From assembly GCF_003432075.1 (NCBI RefSeq), contig NZ_QWBU01000015.1, positions 1 through 64,000 of the forward strand: DNA of 64,000 bases, read 5' to 3'. Made by a program: the position numbers and the translations under genes. Positions 28,249-37,809 of the stretch are shown here, one piece after another (within the stretch, counting starts at the first letter, position 1; every line of letters starts with the position of its first letter). Origin of the DNA: Shinella sp. WSJ-2. GTDB lineage: Bacteria; Pseudomonadota; Alphaproteobacteria; Rhizobiales; Rhizobiaceae. The notes below the pieces were generated by a model. It was given only the letters and a program-made list of their open reading frames with translations. It searched no databases and was not told the DNA's origin.

Positions 28249-30501
28249 ATGCTCGACCGTTCTAAAATCGTCGGCTCGCCGGTATCGCGCATCGACGGGC
28301 CCCTCAAAGTGACGGGGGCGGCCAAATACGCAGCAGAACATTTCGAGCCCGGAATGCTGTTCGGCCATGTGGCGCTCGCCACCATTGCAGCTGGCCGCAT
28401 CCTGGCAATCGACACGCGCGCGGCGGAACGCTTGCAGGGCGTTGTCAAGATCTACACCCATGAGAACCGACCGAAAGCGGCCTATCGCGATAGCAAGTGG
28501 AAGGATGCCGTGGCGCTGCCCGGCCACCCGTTCCGTCCTCTGGAGAATGACCGCGTGCTGTTCGATGGCCAGCCGGTCGCTTTCGTGGTCGCAGAAACGC
28601 CGGAAGCCGCACGCGACGCCGCCGGCTTGATCCATGTGCATTATGCCGCCGAAACCCCGAACACCCATATCGTGGCGGAACAGCACAACAGTTACGAGCC
28701 GCCGGTCGCGCGCATGAAGCAGTTTCTGCCCCCGCCGCCGCGCGGCGACGCCGAGGCCGCTTTCGCCGCGGCACCGCACAAGGTTTCTGCCGATTATGTG
28801 CTGCCAGGTGAACATCACAATCCGATGGAGCTGTTTGCAGCTACCGTGCGCTTTGAAGATGAAGGCAGGCTCACCATTCAAGACAAGACGCAAGGCTCGC
28901 AGAACAGCCGCGACTACGTCTGCGGCGTGTTCGGCCTCGACCCCGACAAGGTGATCGTGAAAAACGACTTTGTCGGCGGCGCCTTTGGCCAGGCACTGCG
29001 GCCGAAACACCACCTCTTCCTCGCCGTCATGGCAAGCCTCGATCTCAGCCGTTCGATGAAGGTCGAGATGACGCGGCGGGAAATGTTCTATCTCTCCTGG
29101 CGGCCGTCCTGCGTGCAGACCGTCTCGCTGGCGGCGGATGACGAAGGCTACCTTCAGGCCGTCCTGCACCACGCGGTGCATACCACCTCCCGCCACGAGG
29201 ATTACCAGGAGAATGTCGCGAACTGGTCCGGCCTCGCCTACAAATGCGATAATGTGAAAATCTCCTACGAACTCGTAAAGCTCGACCTCGCAACGCCCGG
29301 CGATATGCGCGCGCCCGGCGCAGCGAGCGGCGTGGCAGCGCTCGAAACCGCGATGGATGAACTCGCCTGCGAGGTCGGCATCGATCCGCTGGAACTGAGA
29401 GTTCGAAACTTCGTCCATCGTGACCAGAACCAGGACAAAGCCATCACGTCCAAGGCGCTGCATGCCTGCTACCGGGAGGGCGCGGAGCGTTTCGGCTGGG
29501 TGGCGCGTTCGCCTACACCGCGCTCCATGCGCGATGGCAACGACCTCGTCGGTTGGGGCATGGCAGGCGGAATCTGGGAAGCCATGATGTCGAAAGGCGA
29601 AGCAAAGGTCCGCTTGTCGGCCGATGGGCACGTCACGGTCAGCGCGGCGGCCTCGGACATCGGAACCGGAACATATACGATCCTCGGCCAGCTTGCGGCC
29701 GAGGTCTTCGACTGTCCGATCGATGCGGTGACGGTTGACATCGGCAGGTCCAACCTTCCAAAGACCGGGGTCGAAGGCGGCTCCTGGACGGCCGCGACCA
29801 CCGGCTCGGCCGTCCAGGCGGCGGCGAAAGCCGTCGTGAAGACGCTTCTGGGTCATGCCCAGTCGATGGAGAATTCGCCGCTCGCCGAGGCGAGCGAAGA
29901 GCAGGTCGAAATTTCTGAAGGACGTCTTGTTCTTGAAGCCAATCACCAGGTCGGCACGGCGATTGCCGACATCATGGCCGCGGCGGGCCTCGACGCAGTC
30001 GAGGAGCAGGCCAAGGTGGGGCCGGATATCTTGTCGATGAGGCGCTATGCCGCCTACAGCCATTCAGCGGTCTTCGTTGAGGTCAAGATCGATGAAGAGC
30101 TGGGCGTCGTGCGTGTAACGCGCGTTGTGAGCGCAGTCGCGGCCGGTCGAATCCTTAACGCCAAGACCGCTCGTAGCCAGATCCTGGGCGGCGTTGTAAT
30201 GGGGATCGGCATGGCTCTGCATGAAGAAGGCCTGATCGATCATCGCACCGGCCGCATTATGAATCACAATCTTGCGGAATATCATGTACCTGCCCATGCC
30301 GATATTCACGACATCGATGTGATATTCGTTGAGGAGCAAGATCAAAGGGCAAGCCCGATTGGTGTGAAGGGACTTGGCGAAATCGGCATCGTCGGCGTCG
30401 CCGCCGCTGTTTCAAATGCGATCTTCCATGCGACTGGCAAGCGCATCCGAAACTTGCCGATCACGATCGATAAGATCCTCGAAAGCGAAGCCGTCCAATG
30501 A
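28249..30501 (+). CDS. paoC: Aldehyde/xanthine dehydrogenase-type molybdopterin subunit
   Basis: The 750-residue catalytic subunit starts LDRSKIVGSPVSRIDGPLKVTG, the usual opening for this family. The Mo-pterin-binding motif GGAFGQALRPKHH is near residue 243. The catalytic Glu is in GVKGLGEIG close to the C-terminus. Substrates of the closest relatives are aromatic aldehydes, but substrate range cannot be read here. No XdhC/PaoD maturation gene follows. The exact EcfG-like promoter ahead of the operon suggests a role in aldehyde detoxification under stress (inference). Confidence 0.92.
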   Translation: MLDRSKIVGSPVSRIDGPLKVTGAAKYAAEHFEPGMLFGHVALATIAAGRILAIDTRAAERLQGVVKIYTHENRPKAAYRDSKWKDAVALPGHPFRPLENDRVLFDGQPVAFVVAETPEAARDAAGLIHVHYAAETPNTHIVAEQHNSYEPPVARMKQFLPPPPRGDAEAAFAAAPHKVSADYVLPGEHHNPMELFAATVRFEDEGRLTIQDKTQGSQNSRDYVCGVFGLDPDKVIVKNDFVGGAFGQALRPKHHLFLAVMASLDLSRSMKVEMTRREMFYLSWRPSCVQTVSLAADDEGYLQAVLHHAVHTTSRHEDYQENVANWSGLAYKCDNVKISYELVKLDLATPGDMRAPGAASGVAALETAMDELACEVGIDPLELRVRNFVHRDQNQDKAITSKALHACYREGAERFGWVARSPTPRSMRDGNDLVGWGMAGGIWEAMMSKGEAKVRLSADGHVTVSAAASDIGTGTYTILGQLAAEVFDCPIDAVTVDIGRSNLPKTGVEGGSWTAATTGSAVQAAAKAVVKTLLGHAQSMENSPLAEASEEQVEISEGRLVLEANHQVGTAIADIMAAAGLDAVEEQAKVGPDILSMRRYAAYSHSAVFVEVKIDEELGVVRVTRVVSAVAAGRILNAKTARSQILGGVVMGIGMALHEEGLIDHRTGRIMNHNLAEYHVPAHADIHDIDVIFVEEQDQRASPIGVKGLGEIGIVGVAAAVSNAIFHATGKRIRNLPITIDKILESEAVQ

Positions 30502-30918
30502 TCAATGACGCCGCTTCGCGACTATTTGTAGCTGGAGTGTATTGATTTTGATGCCCCCAAACTGCGCGCGATCGCCCACGGGGCCGATACCCTCCAATGC
30601 CGCTGGATACCCGGTCCGGGGCTCGTGGATGGCGCTATTAAGCTCGTCATTTGAAGGAGCCACGATGAGCGTGGTCTACGCCTGTTCTCGCCCCAGACTG
30701 GCACATCGCGTAGGATCACAACGGCCAACTCAGACCTCTCCACGAAAGCCGTCATGGTCGTGAGCAACATCCCCGTTATGTCAAAGGTCGCCGGGAACCG
30801 TCGGCTGCCCCCTGCGTCCCCTAGCGTGTGTCGCAATAACCGTGCGGTATTTGTATCTGACCTAATTTCATGTTTGCGACATTCCGACGCTCAGCCAAAT
30901 GGATCGCGCATGTAGGGT
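30502..30918. other. 417 bp without a recognised gene
   Basis: Between paoC and the convergent mfd fragment I see no convincing gene. Open frames on both strands show no family resemblance and no good ribosome binding site. Confidence 0.5.
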
Positions 30919-32655
30919 TTAGCTTCGGGCTGGTATAAGTCTGCGCAAAATATTCTCGAGGAATGTTAGCCGCTGAAGCCCGTTTCCCGTTGGGAGCGTG
31001 AATATGAGCCGTTCGTTACGGTATTCACCCTGGTAGACCGTCATTATTGCTTCAATTTGCTTGCGGCTGGGCGTCGCTTCGAAAGTTAAAGCTAGGCCGC
31101 GTGGTCCAGCGTCAATCTTGCAAATGCCAATTTGGCTGGCAGCAACGCGAAGCCTGGCCAGCCGGATCAAGATGGACACTTCATCAGGCAGTTCACCAAA
31201 ACGATCTTCAAACTCTTCTTCGAACTCGTCCAAGGCTTTTTGATCACGAGCGCGCAGCAGCCGGGCATAGAGGTTCAGTCTGACCGTGCTGTCCCCGACG
31301 TAACCGGATGGTATGATTTGGGTGACGCCGAGGTTGATCGGGACATCCTGCTGTTCGCGAGAGAAACCCTCGGTGCGTGCCAGCACCGCGCGCTCCAACA
31401 GCTTCTGGTAAAGACTAATGCCAAGCAGTTTGATGTGACCGGCCTGATCGTCGCCAACAATGTCACCAGCGCCGCGCTTATCGAGGTCCTGCATGCTAAG
31501 AGCAAAGCCTGCGCCCAAACGATCGTAGGTCTCCATCGCCGACAGTCTGGCGCGTGTTTCTTGCGCGATGCCGTCTTCGGCCAGAAGCATGGCTGAACCC
31601 TGTCTTCGGCTGCGTCCCACTCTGCCACGCAATTGATGCAACTGCGCAATGCCAAAACGATCGGCCCGCCAGGTGAAGATGGTGTTGGCACGCGGTACGT
31701 CGAGGCCGCTCTCGATGATATTGGTGGACAACAGAATGTCGCCGTCGCCATCGCCGAACCCGACCATGACCGCGTCCATCTCAGACGCTTTCATTTTAGC
31801 GTGTGCGACGCGGACCGAAAGTTCGGGAACGATATCTCTTAGAATTTTGTGAACACCGTCGATATCTTCAATTTGCGGCACTACGACGAAGCTCTGTCCG
31901 CCACGGCGAAACTCGCGCAACAATGCAACACGCATCGAAACGCCATCGAATGGTCCCAGCGTCGTTCTAACTGGACGGCGCTTTGACGGCGAAGTCGCGA
32001 GAATACTAACGTCCTGGATGCCGATCATCGCCGATTGCAATGTCCGCGGGATCGGGGTTGCCGACATGGTCAATACATGCAGCGCGGGGGAGCGCGACCG
32101 CATCGCCTCCTTGTCGCGCGCTCCAAACTTGTGTTCTTCATCAATTATCAAAAGGCCAAGCCGAGCGAAACGCACACTCTTGGCAAGAACGGCCTGGGTG
32201 GCGATGACAATCCCAACGTCGCCCGAGGCCAAGCCGGTTTTCACCTGTTCTGCCGTCTTTCGCTCGACCACCCTCGACAGCATCTCGACATTGACGTTCG
32301 TGTTGGCAAATCGACGCTGGAATATGAGATAATGCTGCCGCGCCAGAACTGTCTTCGGCGCTATAACCAACACCTGCGCGCCACATAAGGCGACTGCGGC
32401 CGCAGCCCTCAAAGCGACTTCGGTTTTCCCAAAACCAACGTCGCCGCAGACGAGGCGGTTCATCGGCCTTCCAGAGCTCAGGTCCTGCAAGACCGCTTGA
32501 ATAGCGGACGTTTGATGCGCTGTTTCCGAATAGGGGAAACGGCGTACAAAGTCTGCATAAGCCTTTTGAGGCGGCGCAAAAATTTCCGCGGCGATTTCGC
32601 GACGACGCTTGGCAAGCCTTTGCAGATGGCGCGCGGTGTCCCGGGTCAGCGCCCT
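30919..32655 (-). pseudogene. Mfd-like (TRCF) helicase, 5'-truncated by an IS3 element
   Basis: The open frame enters from the IS3 end at 32655 and runs to 30919, about 578 codons. Only the C-terminal two thirds of a transcription-repair coupling factor remain. Present are the Walker A CGDVGFGKTEVALRAA, the DEEH box, SATPIPRTL, the helicase motifs NIIESGLDVPRANT and QLRGRVGRS, and the C-terminal D7 domain. The UvrB-like and RNA-polymerase-interacting N-terminal parts are missing. It looks like a divergent second mfd rather than the housekeeping one. A second decayed copy lies at 43570-43995. Confidence 0.85.
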
Positions 32656-32725
32656 TGAGACAGAACTGGTTTAGTTGAGAAGAGAGGATTTTCGGCTCAT
32701 CGTAGCTCAATCAAAGGAAGCGAAG

Positions 32726-33099
32726 ATGAGACAGAAATCCGGGCCGCAGTCGTCAGCGTCTGAGAAGACGATCAAGGACATCCGCCGCGCCACGCGCAAG
32801 CACCATTCGGCGGAGGATAAAATCCGCATCGTGCTGGAAGGCCTTCGCGGTGAAGACGGCATCGCCACGATTTGCCGCCGCGAGGGGATTGCTGAGAGCC
32901 TATATTATAGCTGGTCGAAGGAATTCCTCGAAGCAGGCAAGAAGCGGCTTGCCGGTGACACCGCCCGATCAGCGACCACTGACGAAGTGAAGGCGCTGCG
33001 CCTGAAAGCCGCGACCTGAAAGAGGCGTTGGCCGACCTCACCCTGGAAAACCGCCTGCTCAAAAAAAGCATGATCGGGCATGGGGGCGACGACGAATGA
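32726..33099 (+). pseudogene. IS3 OrfA with a frameshift
   Basis: ATG at 32726 opens a helix-turn-helix protein (HHSAEDKIRIVLEGLRGEDG, then REGIAESLYYSWSKEFLEAG). The frame ends early at TGA 33017-33019. The usual ending, DLKEALADLTLENRLLKKSM and GGDDE, is found in another frame up to TGA 33097-33099. A frameshift near 33000-33010 therefore splits the gene. The true stop overlaps the orfB start as ATGA. Confidence 0.8.
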
Positions 33100-34076
33100 G
33101 ATACCCCGCCACCGAAAAGCTTGAGATCATCCGGCTCGTCGAGCAATCGCATCTGTCGACCAGGCAAACCCTCGACAAGCTCGGCATTCCAAGACCGACG
33201 TTCTATAGGTGGTATGACCGGTTCCTGACCTGCGGCGTGGAAGGCCTGGAGGATCGAACGTCCGCGCCGTCACGGGTGTGGAACCGCATTCCAGATGGCG
33301 TCAAGGATCGCATCATCACCATGGCGCTGGACCATGCTGACCTGTCGCCGCGCGAGCTGGCGGTGAAGTTCACCGACACGGAAAGCTATTTCGTCTCAGA
33401 GGCTTCGGTTTATCGCCTGCTCAAGGCCCACGACCTGATCACCTCGCCAGCCTATATCGTCATCAAAGCCAATGACGAGTTCAAGGACAAGACCACCCGA
33501 CCGAACGAGATGTGGCAGACTGACTTCACCTACCTGAAAGTCATCGGCTGGGGATGGTTCTATCTGTCGACCATCCTCGACGACTTCTCGCGCTACATTG
33601 TCGCCTGGAAGCTGTGCACCAGTATGAAGGTAGAGGACGTCACCGACACGCTCAACCTGGCGCTGGCGGCTTCAGGCTGCGACAAGGTCAAGGTCGAACA
33701 CCGGCCGCGCCTGCTATCCGACAACGGCCCGTCTTACGTCGCTTCCGATCTCGGTGAATGGCTGGAGAAATACAAGATCGAGCAGGTCCATGGTGCTCCG
33801 GGCCATCCCCAGACGCAAGGGAAAATCGAACGCTGGCATCAGACCCTGAAGAACCGCATCCTCCTGGAAAACTACTTCTTCCAGGAAGACCTCGAGGCGC
33901 AGATCGCGGCTTTCGTCGAGCACTACAATCATCGCCGATACCACGAGAGCCTCGACAATCTCACACCGGCCGACGTCTACTTCGGGCGCGGCCACACCAT
34001 CCTGCTCGAACGTGAAAGGATCAAACGAGAGACCATCAGACTGCGCCGCTTGAACCACCAGAGAAAAGCAGCTTAG
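33096..34076 (+). CDS. IS3-family OrfB transposase
   Basis: The 326-residue protein has an N-terminal helix-turn-helix (LSTRQTLDKLGIPRPTFYRW), then an rve-type integrase core with the catalytic triad D (WQTDFTYLKV), D (LLSDNGPSY) and E (GKIERWHQTLK). It looks intact. With orfA frameshifted, the element may move only if OrfA is supplied elsewhere. Confidence 0.93.
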   Translation: MRYPATEKLEIIRLVEQSHLSTRQTLDKLGIPRPTFYRWYDRFLTCGVEGLEDRTSAPSRVWNRIPDGVKDRIITMALDHADLSPRELAVKFTDTESYFVSEASVYRLLKAHDLITSPAYIVIKANDEFKDKTTRPNEMWQTDFTYLKVIGWGWFYLSTILDDFSRYIVAWKLCTSMKVEDVTDTLNLALAASGCDKVKVEHRPRLLSDNGPSYVASDLGEWLEKYKIEQVHGAPGHPQTQGKIERWHQTLKNRILLENYFFQEDLEAQIAAFVEHYNHRRYHESLDNLTPADVYFGRGHTILLERERIKRETIRLRRLNHQRKAA

Positions 34077-34131
34077 ATCAATCCGAAAACCGAGCCGAAA
34101 ACTCCATTCTTCCAGAGCCCGAAAAGTCTCA

Positions 34132-34636
34132 AATCATTCGACGACGGACACGCTGCCCCAGATCGAGTTGGATTGCGGGACGGTTTTTCGACGCGCACCC
34201 TTGTACTCAACGACAAAGTTCTTTTGTTGCTTTTTCAAATGTTCGAGGCTCCAAGTGCGCTCAATTGGTCTTTCTCTCATAAATTGTCGTGTATAAAAAC
34301 GCAAAGTCAAATCCAGCACAAGACAGGGCCGGTCGAGACGTGACGGGCGTGACGAAGACCAGGCCCCGGGAAACGGCCAAGCGCGGCAGCCGCGCGTAAA
34401 CAATTCAGAAGTGGGGATCACTCAGCGGTTACCGCGTTCGTCAGTTGAATGCGGCGTGCCTGATTCTGATTGAGGCGCGACTATTGAGGACACCCGGCAA
34501 TGGGAGCAGCGCCGCCCTGATACAGGGCGCTGTTTTCACAGCAGAAAAGCTCGTCCGAGACAGGCGCATATTGCGTGCTAAGTGGAAGGTGGGCGACTAC
34601 TGATTCTGATGCCGGACATTCTCGGGCGACTGAAAA
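34132..34636. other. Decayed DNA right of the IS3 copy
   Basis: A minus-strand open frame (34134-34421) ends in a basic region (RTWSLEHLKKQQKNFVVEY and SIWGS) that looks like a real protein tail cut by the IS3 end at 34131, but I cannot name the family. A GC hairpin followed by TTTT on the plus strand at about 34507-34536 resembles a terminator with no gene before it. Nothing else is recognised. Confidence 0.45.
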
Positions 34637-34741
34637 TTATCCACTATTTGTCGACACGCGAGAGTGGATCAGTCGGGTGAAAGAAATGGCTTCCGGCTAG
34701 CCGAAGAGAATTGCCACCATCGCGGATGTGTCGACAATCAT
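34637..34741 (-). pseudogene. vapC: VapC toxin remnant, stopped at codon 15
   Basis: ATG at 34741 overlaps the vapB stop as ATGA. The frame reads MIVDTSAMVAILFG, a perfect PIN-domain start with the first catalytic Asp at residue 4, then TAG, then PEAISFTRLIHS before it is lost near 34637. Both a nonsense codon and a C-terminal truncation are therefore present. No toxin can be made from this locus. Confidence 0.85.
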
Positions 34742-34986
34742 TTCGGCAAACCGTCCTCGTCATAGAGCAACTCGGCGTGATGGGCATAAGGTCGTTTTAG
34801 ATGAGCTGCAGCCCTGTCGGCGATCGCCAGAAGTTCTTCCACAGAAGCCCTTCCCCTCTGTTTCTGAATTTGCTCATACCGCTCACGCAGAGCGTCGGTC
34901 ACGACGCGGCTCATACTCTGTCCGGTCGCATGGGCGATGGCCTGAGCGAGAAGGTCCGCTTCGGGGTCCTTGACATTGAGCCTCAT
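34738..34986 (-). CDS. vapB: VapB-family antitoxin (now an orphan)
   Basis: The 82-residue protein starts MRLNVKDPEADLLAQAIAHATG, the DNA-binding and dimerisation region of VapB antitoxins of the PSK/Rv0623 type. The C-terminal part (ASVEELLAIADRAAAHLKRP) matches the toxin-wrapping segment. It is intact while its vapC is dead. It may still bind DNA or neutralise a related toxin elsewhere. Confidence 0.88.
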   Translation of the reverse strand: MRLNVKDPEADLLAQAIAHATGQSMSRVVTDALRERYEQIQKQRGRASVEELLAIADRAAAHLKRPYAHHAELLYDEDGLPK

Positions 34987-35144
34987 GGAACGGCTCTCCG
35001 TTCTACCTGGTTAGACAATATTCTACCATTCTACTTTATTGGGACACGTCGTCCAAGTGAACGTGCGCATGAAAACAGCGTCTTCACTCTGGCTCCGTTT
35101 GGACTGGCTTCGATAGGTTGCACAAGCTTTCTTTAACGCCAAAA

Positions 35145-35465
35145 CGACGGGGCCAATCCGATCTGCCAACAGACAACCTATCGAAGCGAGCATCATCGTA
35201 GTCATGCCGGCGGCGCTTTGGAGCGTGATGACCTCGCCAACCAGTACCCCACCGACGCCGACTGCGATGGCTGGCGAAACGAAGGCGAACCCCCGGCTCG
35301 TGCCGGGCCGATGTCGCGCAAGAGCTGCATATATATGCTGTAGCCGATCAGTGACGCGAAGATGACAAGGAAAAGCCAACCGGCGATAGCTTCCCAGGTC
35401 CAGATGGTCGACAGAGCTGCTGCACCCACCGGCTCCAAGACAAGGGTCCAACCCCATCAAGTCAG
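35145..35465 (-). pseudogene. EamA/DMT transporter remnant
   Basis: Two minus-strand frames together encode the second half of a drug/metabolite transporter: EPVGAAALSTIWTWEAIAGW, then FASLIGYSIYMQLLRDIGPARAG, and after a frameshift near 35295 SRGFAFVSPAIAVGVGGVLVGE. The first EamA domain is missing. It faces the 2H phosphoesterase gene, which starts within about 120 bp. Confidence 0.75.
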
Positions 35466-35583
35466 CTCCTATCAAGGGCGAATTCATCACTTGACAGCAT
35501 CATGTTATCGAGAGTCCGTCCGCATCCTCTTTGACCGCCGCCGAAATAGCGTGGTCGTGCTCGGCTTGAAACAGGAGTATCGA

Positions 35584-36108
35584 TTGAAGACGCGCTATCC
35601 GCTCATTCTCACTGCCCGGATCGAGGAACGGGATCTTGAGCCATTCGACCGACTAAGACAGACGCATTTCCCGCCAAACCGAAACTTCCTCCGTGCCCAC
35701 CTGACGATGTTTCATCGGCTCCCCGGAGAATATCAGGCGCTGATTGTCGAGCGACTTTACCAAAGGGTCGAGAAAATGAAACCTTTCACAGCCGAGGTCA
35801 GTGCTGTCAGGCACTTGGGTGCCGGCGTCGCCTTCGTAATCGCCAGCCCAGAGCTCGATGGCGTTCGTGCGGCGTTGAAAAGCGAGTTTGTATCCTGGCT
35901 CGGTCCTCAGGATAGACAAACTTGGCACCCGCACATCACCATCCAAAATAAAGTCACTCGAGCAAAGGCAGATGCACTTCATCGCGAACTATATGTGAAC
36001 TTTAGCCCTTGTCACATCAACATCGTTGGCCTCGATCTCTGGGCCTATCTTAACGGTCCCTGGCAACATGCTGCCTTCACGCCCTTTGGCCCGACATTCA
36101 AAGAGTAG
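35584..36108 (+). CDS. 2'-5' RNA ligase/2H phosphoesterase family protein
   Basis: The preferred start is TTG 35584, 6 nt after AGGAG, giving 174 residues. The longer frame to 35362 would cross the transporter remnant. The two H-x-T/S-type motifs of the 2H family are HLTMFH near residue 38 and HPHITIQN near 118. Relatives hydrolyse or form 2'-5' or cyclic phosphate bonds in RNA; the actual substrate is unknown. It is a single gene. Confidence 0.82.
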   Translation: MKTRYPLILTARIEERDLEPFDRLRQTHFPPNRNFLRAHLTMFHRLPGEYQALIVERLYQRVEKMKPFTAEVSAVRHLGAGVAFVIASPELDGVRAALKSEFVSWLGPQDRQTWHPHITIQNKVTRAKADALHRELYVNFSPCHINIVGLDLWAYLNGPWQHAAFTPFGPTFKE

Positions 36109-36229
36109 GTAGGCCGTAAACCGAAGGAGAGTTGTATTAGAACAAGAAAATCGCGCGCTAATATACCTAGTTTCGTGGAACAAAACCGCTCCTAGCGCAT
36201 TCAAAAGCGTTACCATCCCAGGACCCAGC

Positions 36230-37339
36230 ATGACCGACAACGCCCATAACCGGCAGGACGCCAGAGACGCCGGGGAGCGTCTTGTTGCAGGCCACGCTTC
36301 TGAAGACCCGTTTGCAGCTGCTTTCAAAGCAACCCGCATGCCTATGCTGATCACCGATCCGCGTCAGCAAGACAACCCAATAATTTTTTGCAATTCGGCG
36401 TTCTGTAAACTGACAGGCTACTCGAACGACGAGCTGATCGGCACCAATTGTCGCCTTCTTCAAGGTCCTGATACCGACCCCAGCGCTGTCTCGAGGCTTC
36501 GGCAAGCAATTAACGCGGAGGAAGACCTTGCGATCGACATCCTCAATTACCGAAAGGACGGATCCAAGTTCTGGAATGCGCTCTTTGTTAGCCCGGTCCG
36601 CGACGCATCGGGCGAAGTTATCTATTTTTTCGCTTCACAACTAGACTTCACGGACATCAAAAGCAAGGAAGCCGAACTCGCCCGTGCCCGTCACCTGGCC
36701 GAAGAGGAAGTGGCGCTGCGTACGGCTGATTTGACTGACGCGCTTCGCGCCAAGACCACGCTGGTTCACGAGGTCGACCACAGGGTCAAAAATAATCTGC
36801 TTACAATCGCTTCGATCGTCAAGCTTCAGGCCCGCATGACCGAAAATAGTGTCGTCGAACGGACGCTGATGTCGGTCCTCAATCGGGTCGAGGCACTCAG
36901 TACTGTTCAACGCAAACTTCTGAACGACGAAGAGGTCGGGCATTTTGATGTTGCCGACTTCGCAAATACTTTGATGCTCGACAAGATTGGTGCACTGAAG
37001 CGCTCGGACATACGGATGACGACGGATCTCCGCGAGGTAGTCGTCCCGGCGACTAAAGCATCACCATTGGCCCTCATCATTAACGAACTGGTCGGTGACG
37101 CGATACGCAGAGGTCTGAGTGATGGGGGTGGAGAAATCCACCTCGAGATCAGACGGCTCAACGGTCATTTTTTGATCCGGGTCGTGGATACGGTCTCGCC
37201 GGTCGATGTCGATCAAGAGGAAGCGGCGTTCAGCGAAACCATGCTTGAGGCATGCCTTAAGCAGCTACGCGCTAAAATGGATCGAGTCGTGACCGGCCAT
37301 CGGACAGATGTTAGCGTCACGTTGTCCGTTAAGGACTGA
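36230..37339 (+). CDS. LOV-domain blue-light histidine kinase (HisKA_2)
   Basis: The 369-residue protein starts with a LOV domain (residues 28-135) carrying GTNCRLLQG with the flavin-binding Cys at about residue 74. A HisKA_2 dimerisation domain follows with EVDHRVKNNL (phospho-His about 184), then an HATPase region whose N-box is ALIINELVGDAIR. It is soluble. LOV-HKs of this type in other alphaproteobacteria feed the general stress response. It is 11 bp before a response regulator and probably co-transcribed with it. Confidence 0.92.
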   Translation: MTDNAHNRQDARDAGERLVAGHASEDPFAAAFKATRMPMLITDPRQQDNPIIFCNSAFCKLTGYSNDELIGTNCRLLQGPDTDPSAVSRLRQAINAEEDLAIDILNYRKDGSKFWNALFVSPVRDASGEVIYFFASQLDFTDIKSKEAELARARHLAEEEVALRTADLTDALRAKTTLVHEVDHRVKNNLLTIASIVKLQARMTENSVVERTLMSVLNRVEALSTVQRKLLNDEEVGHFDVADFANTLMLDKIGALKRSDIRMTTDLREVVVPATKASPLALIINELVGDAIRRGLSDGGGEIHLEIRRLNGHFLIRVVDTVSPVDVDQEEAAFSETMLEACLKQLRAKMDRVVTGHRTDVSVTLSVKD

Positions 37340-37350
37340 GAGGGTTTGCC

Positions 37351-37776
37351 TTGAATATCTTAATTGTCGAGGACGAAGTCCTGCTTGCCATGGAGTTGGA
37401 GAGCGAAGTGGAGGACGCAGGCCATATCGTTGTCGGAACTGCTGTTGACAGCCGGCAAGCTATCGAGCTCATCGATACCACCGCGCCTCAGTTCGCTTTT
37501 CTCGATATCCAGTTGCTGGACGGACCGACGGGCATTGATGTCGGCCGCTATCTTTCGGCCAAAGCGATACCATTCGTGTTCGTTTCGGGTAACCTCAAAC
37601 GGATTCCGGAAGATTTCGCTGGAGCGCTCGGGGCAATCGAAAAGCCCTACACGATGAACGGGCTGCAAAACGCCATGAAGTTTCTTGAAAGCGTCGTCGA
37701 TGGTCGTGCTACGTCGTTGGTTCCGCCTCCAAGTCTTGTTCTCTCCCCTGCCGTCCTTGCCACCCTTACGGCATGA
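37351..37776 (+). CDS. Response regulator paired with the LOV kinase
   Basis: Start TTG at 37351 (the only one that keeps the ILIVEDE strand), 141 residues. Receiver domain with the acidic pair VEDE, phospho-Asp in FLDIQLLDG, Ser in VFVSG and Lys in IEKPY. A short proline-rich tail follows. There is no output domain. Its position directly after the LOV kinase suggests they are partners. Confidence 0.9.
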   Translation: MNILIVEDEVLLAMELESEVEDAGHIVVGTAVDSRQAIELIDTTAPQFAFLDIQLLDGPTGIDVGRYLSAKAIPFVFVSGNLKRIPEDFAGALGAIEKPYTMNGLQNAMKFLESVVDGRATSLVPPPSLVLSPAVLATLTA

Positions 37777-37809
37777 TCAACTCCGCATTTGCGCGGCAAA
37801 GGATCCACA

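Larger units (their letters stand above)
32656..34131 (+). mobile_element. IS3-family insertion sequence
   Basis: The inverted ends begin TGAGAC (32656) and finish GTCTCA (34131). A second conserved block (TTTTCGGCTC) occurs inside each end. Two overlapping genes encode OrfA and a DDE transposase. The flanks show no 3-4 bp duplication (GCCCT on the left, AATCA on the right), and different truncated genes lie on each side. The copy therefore marks a deletion or recombination junction. Confidence 0.85.

Noticed and set aside
27205-30063. Minus-strand open frame of 952 codons
   Set aside because: It is antisense to paoB and paoC, which have complete cofactor motifs. The product resembles nothing.
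36177-36201. GGAAC before the LOV kinase as an EcfG promoter
   Set aside because: GGAAC-N16-CATT has only the last two bases right, so it is weaker than the eight listed. It may be real but cannot be separated from chance.
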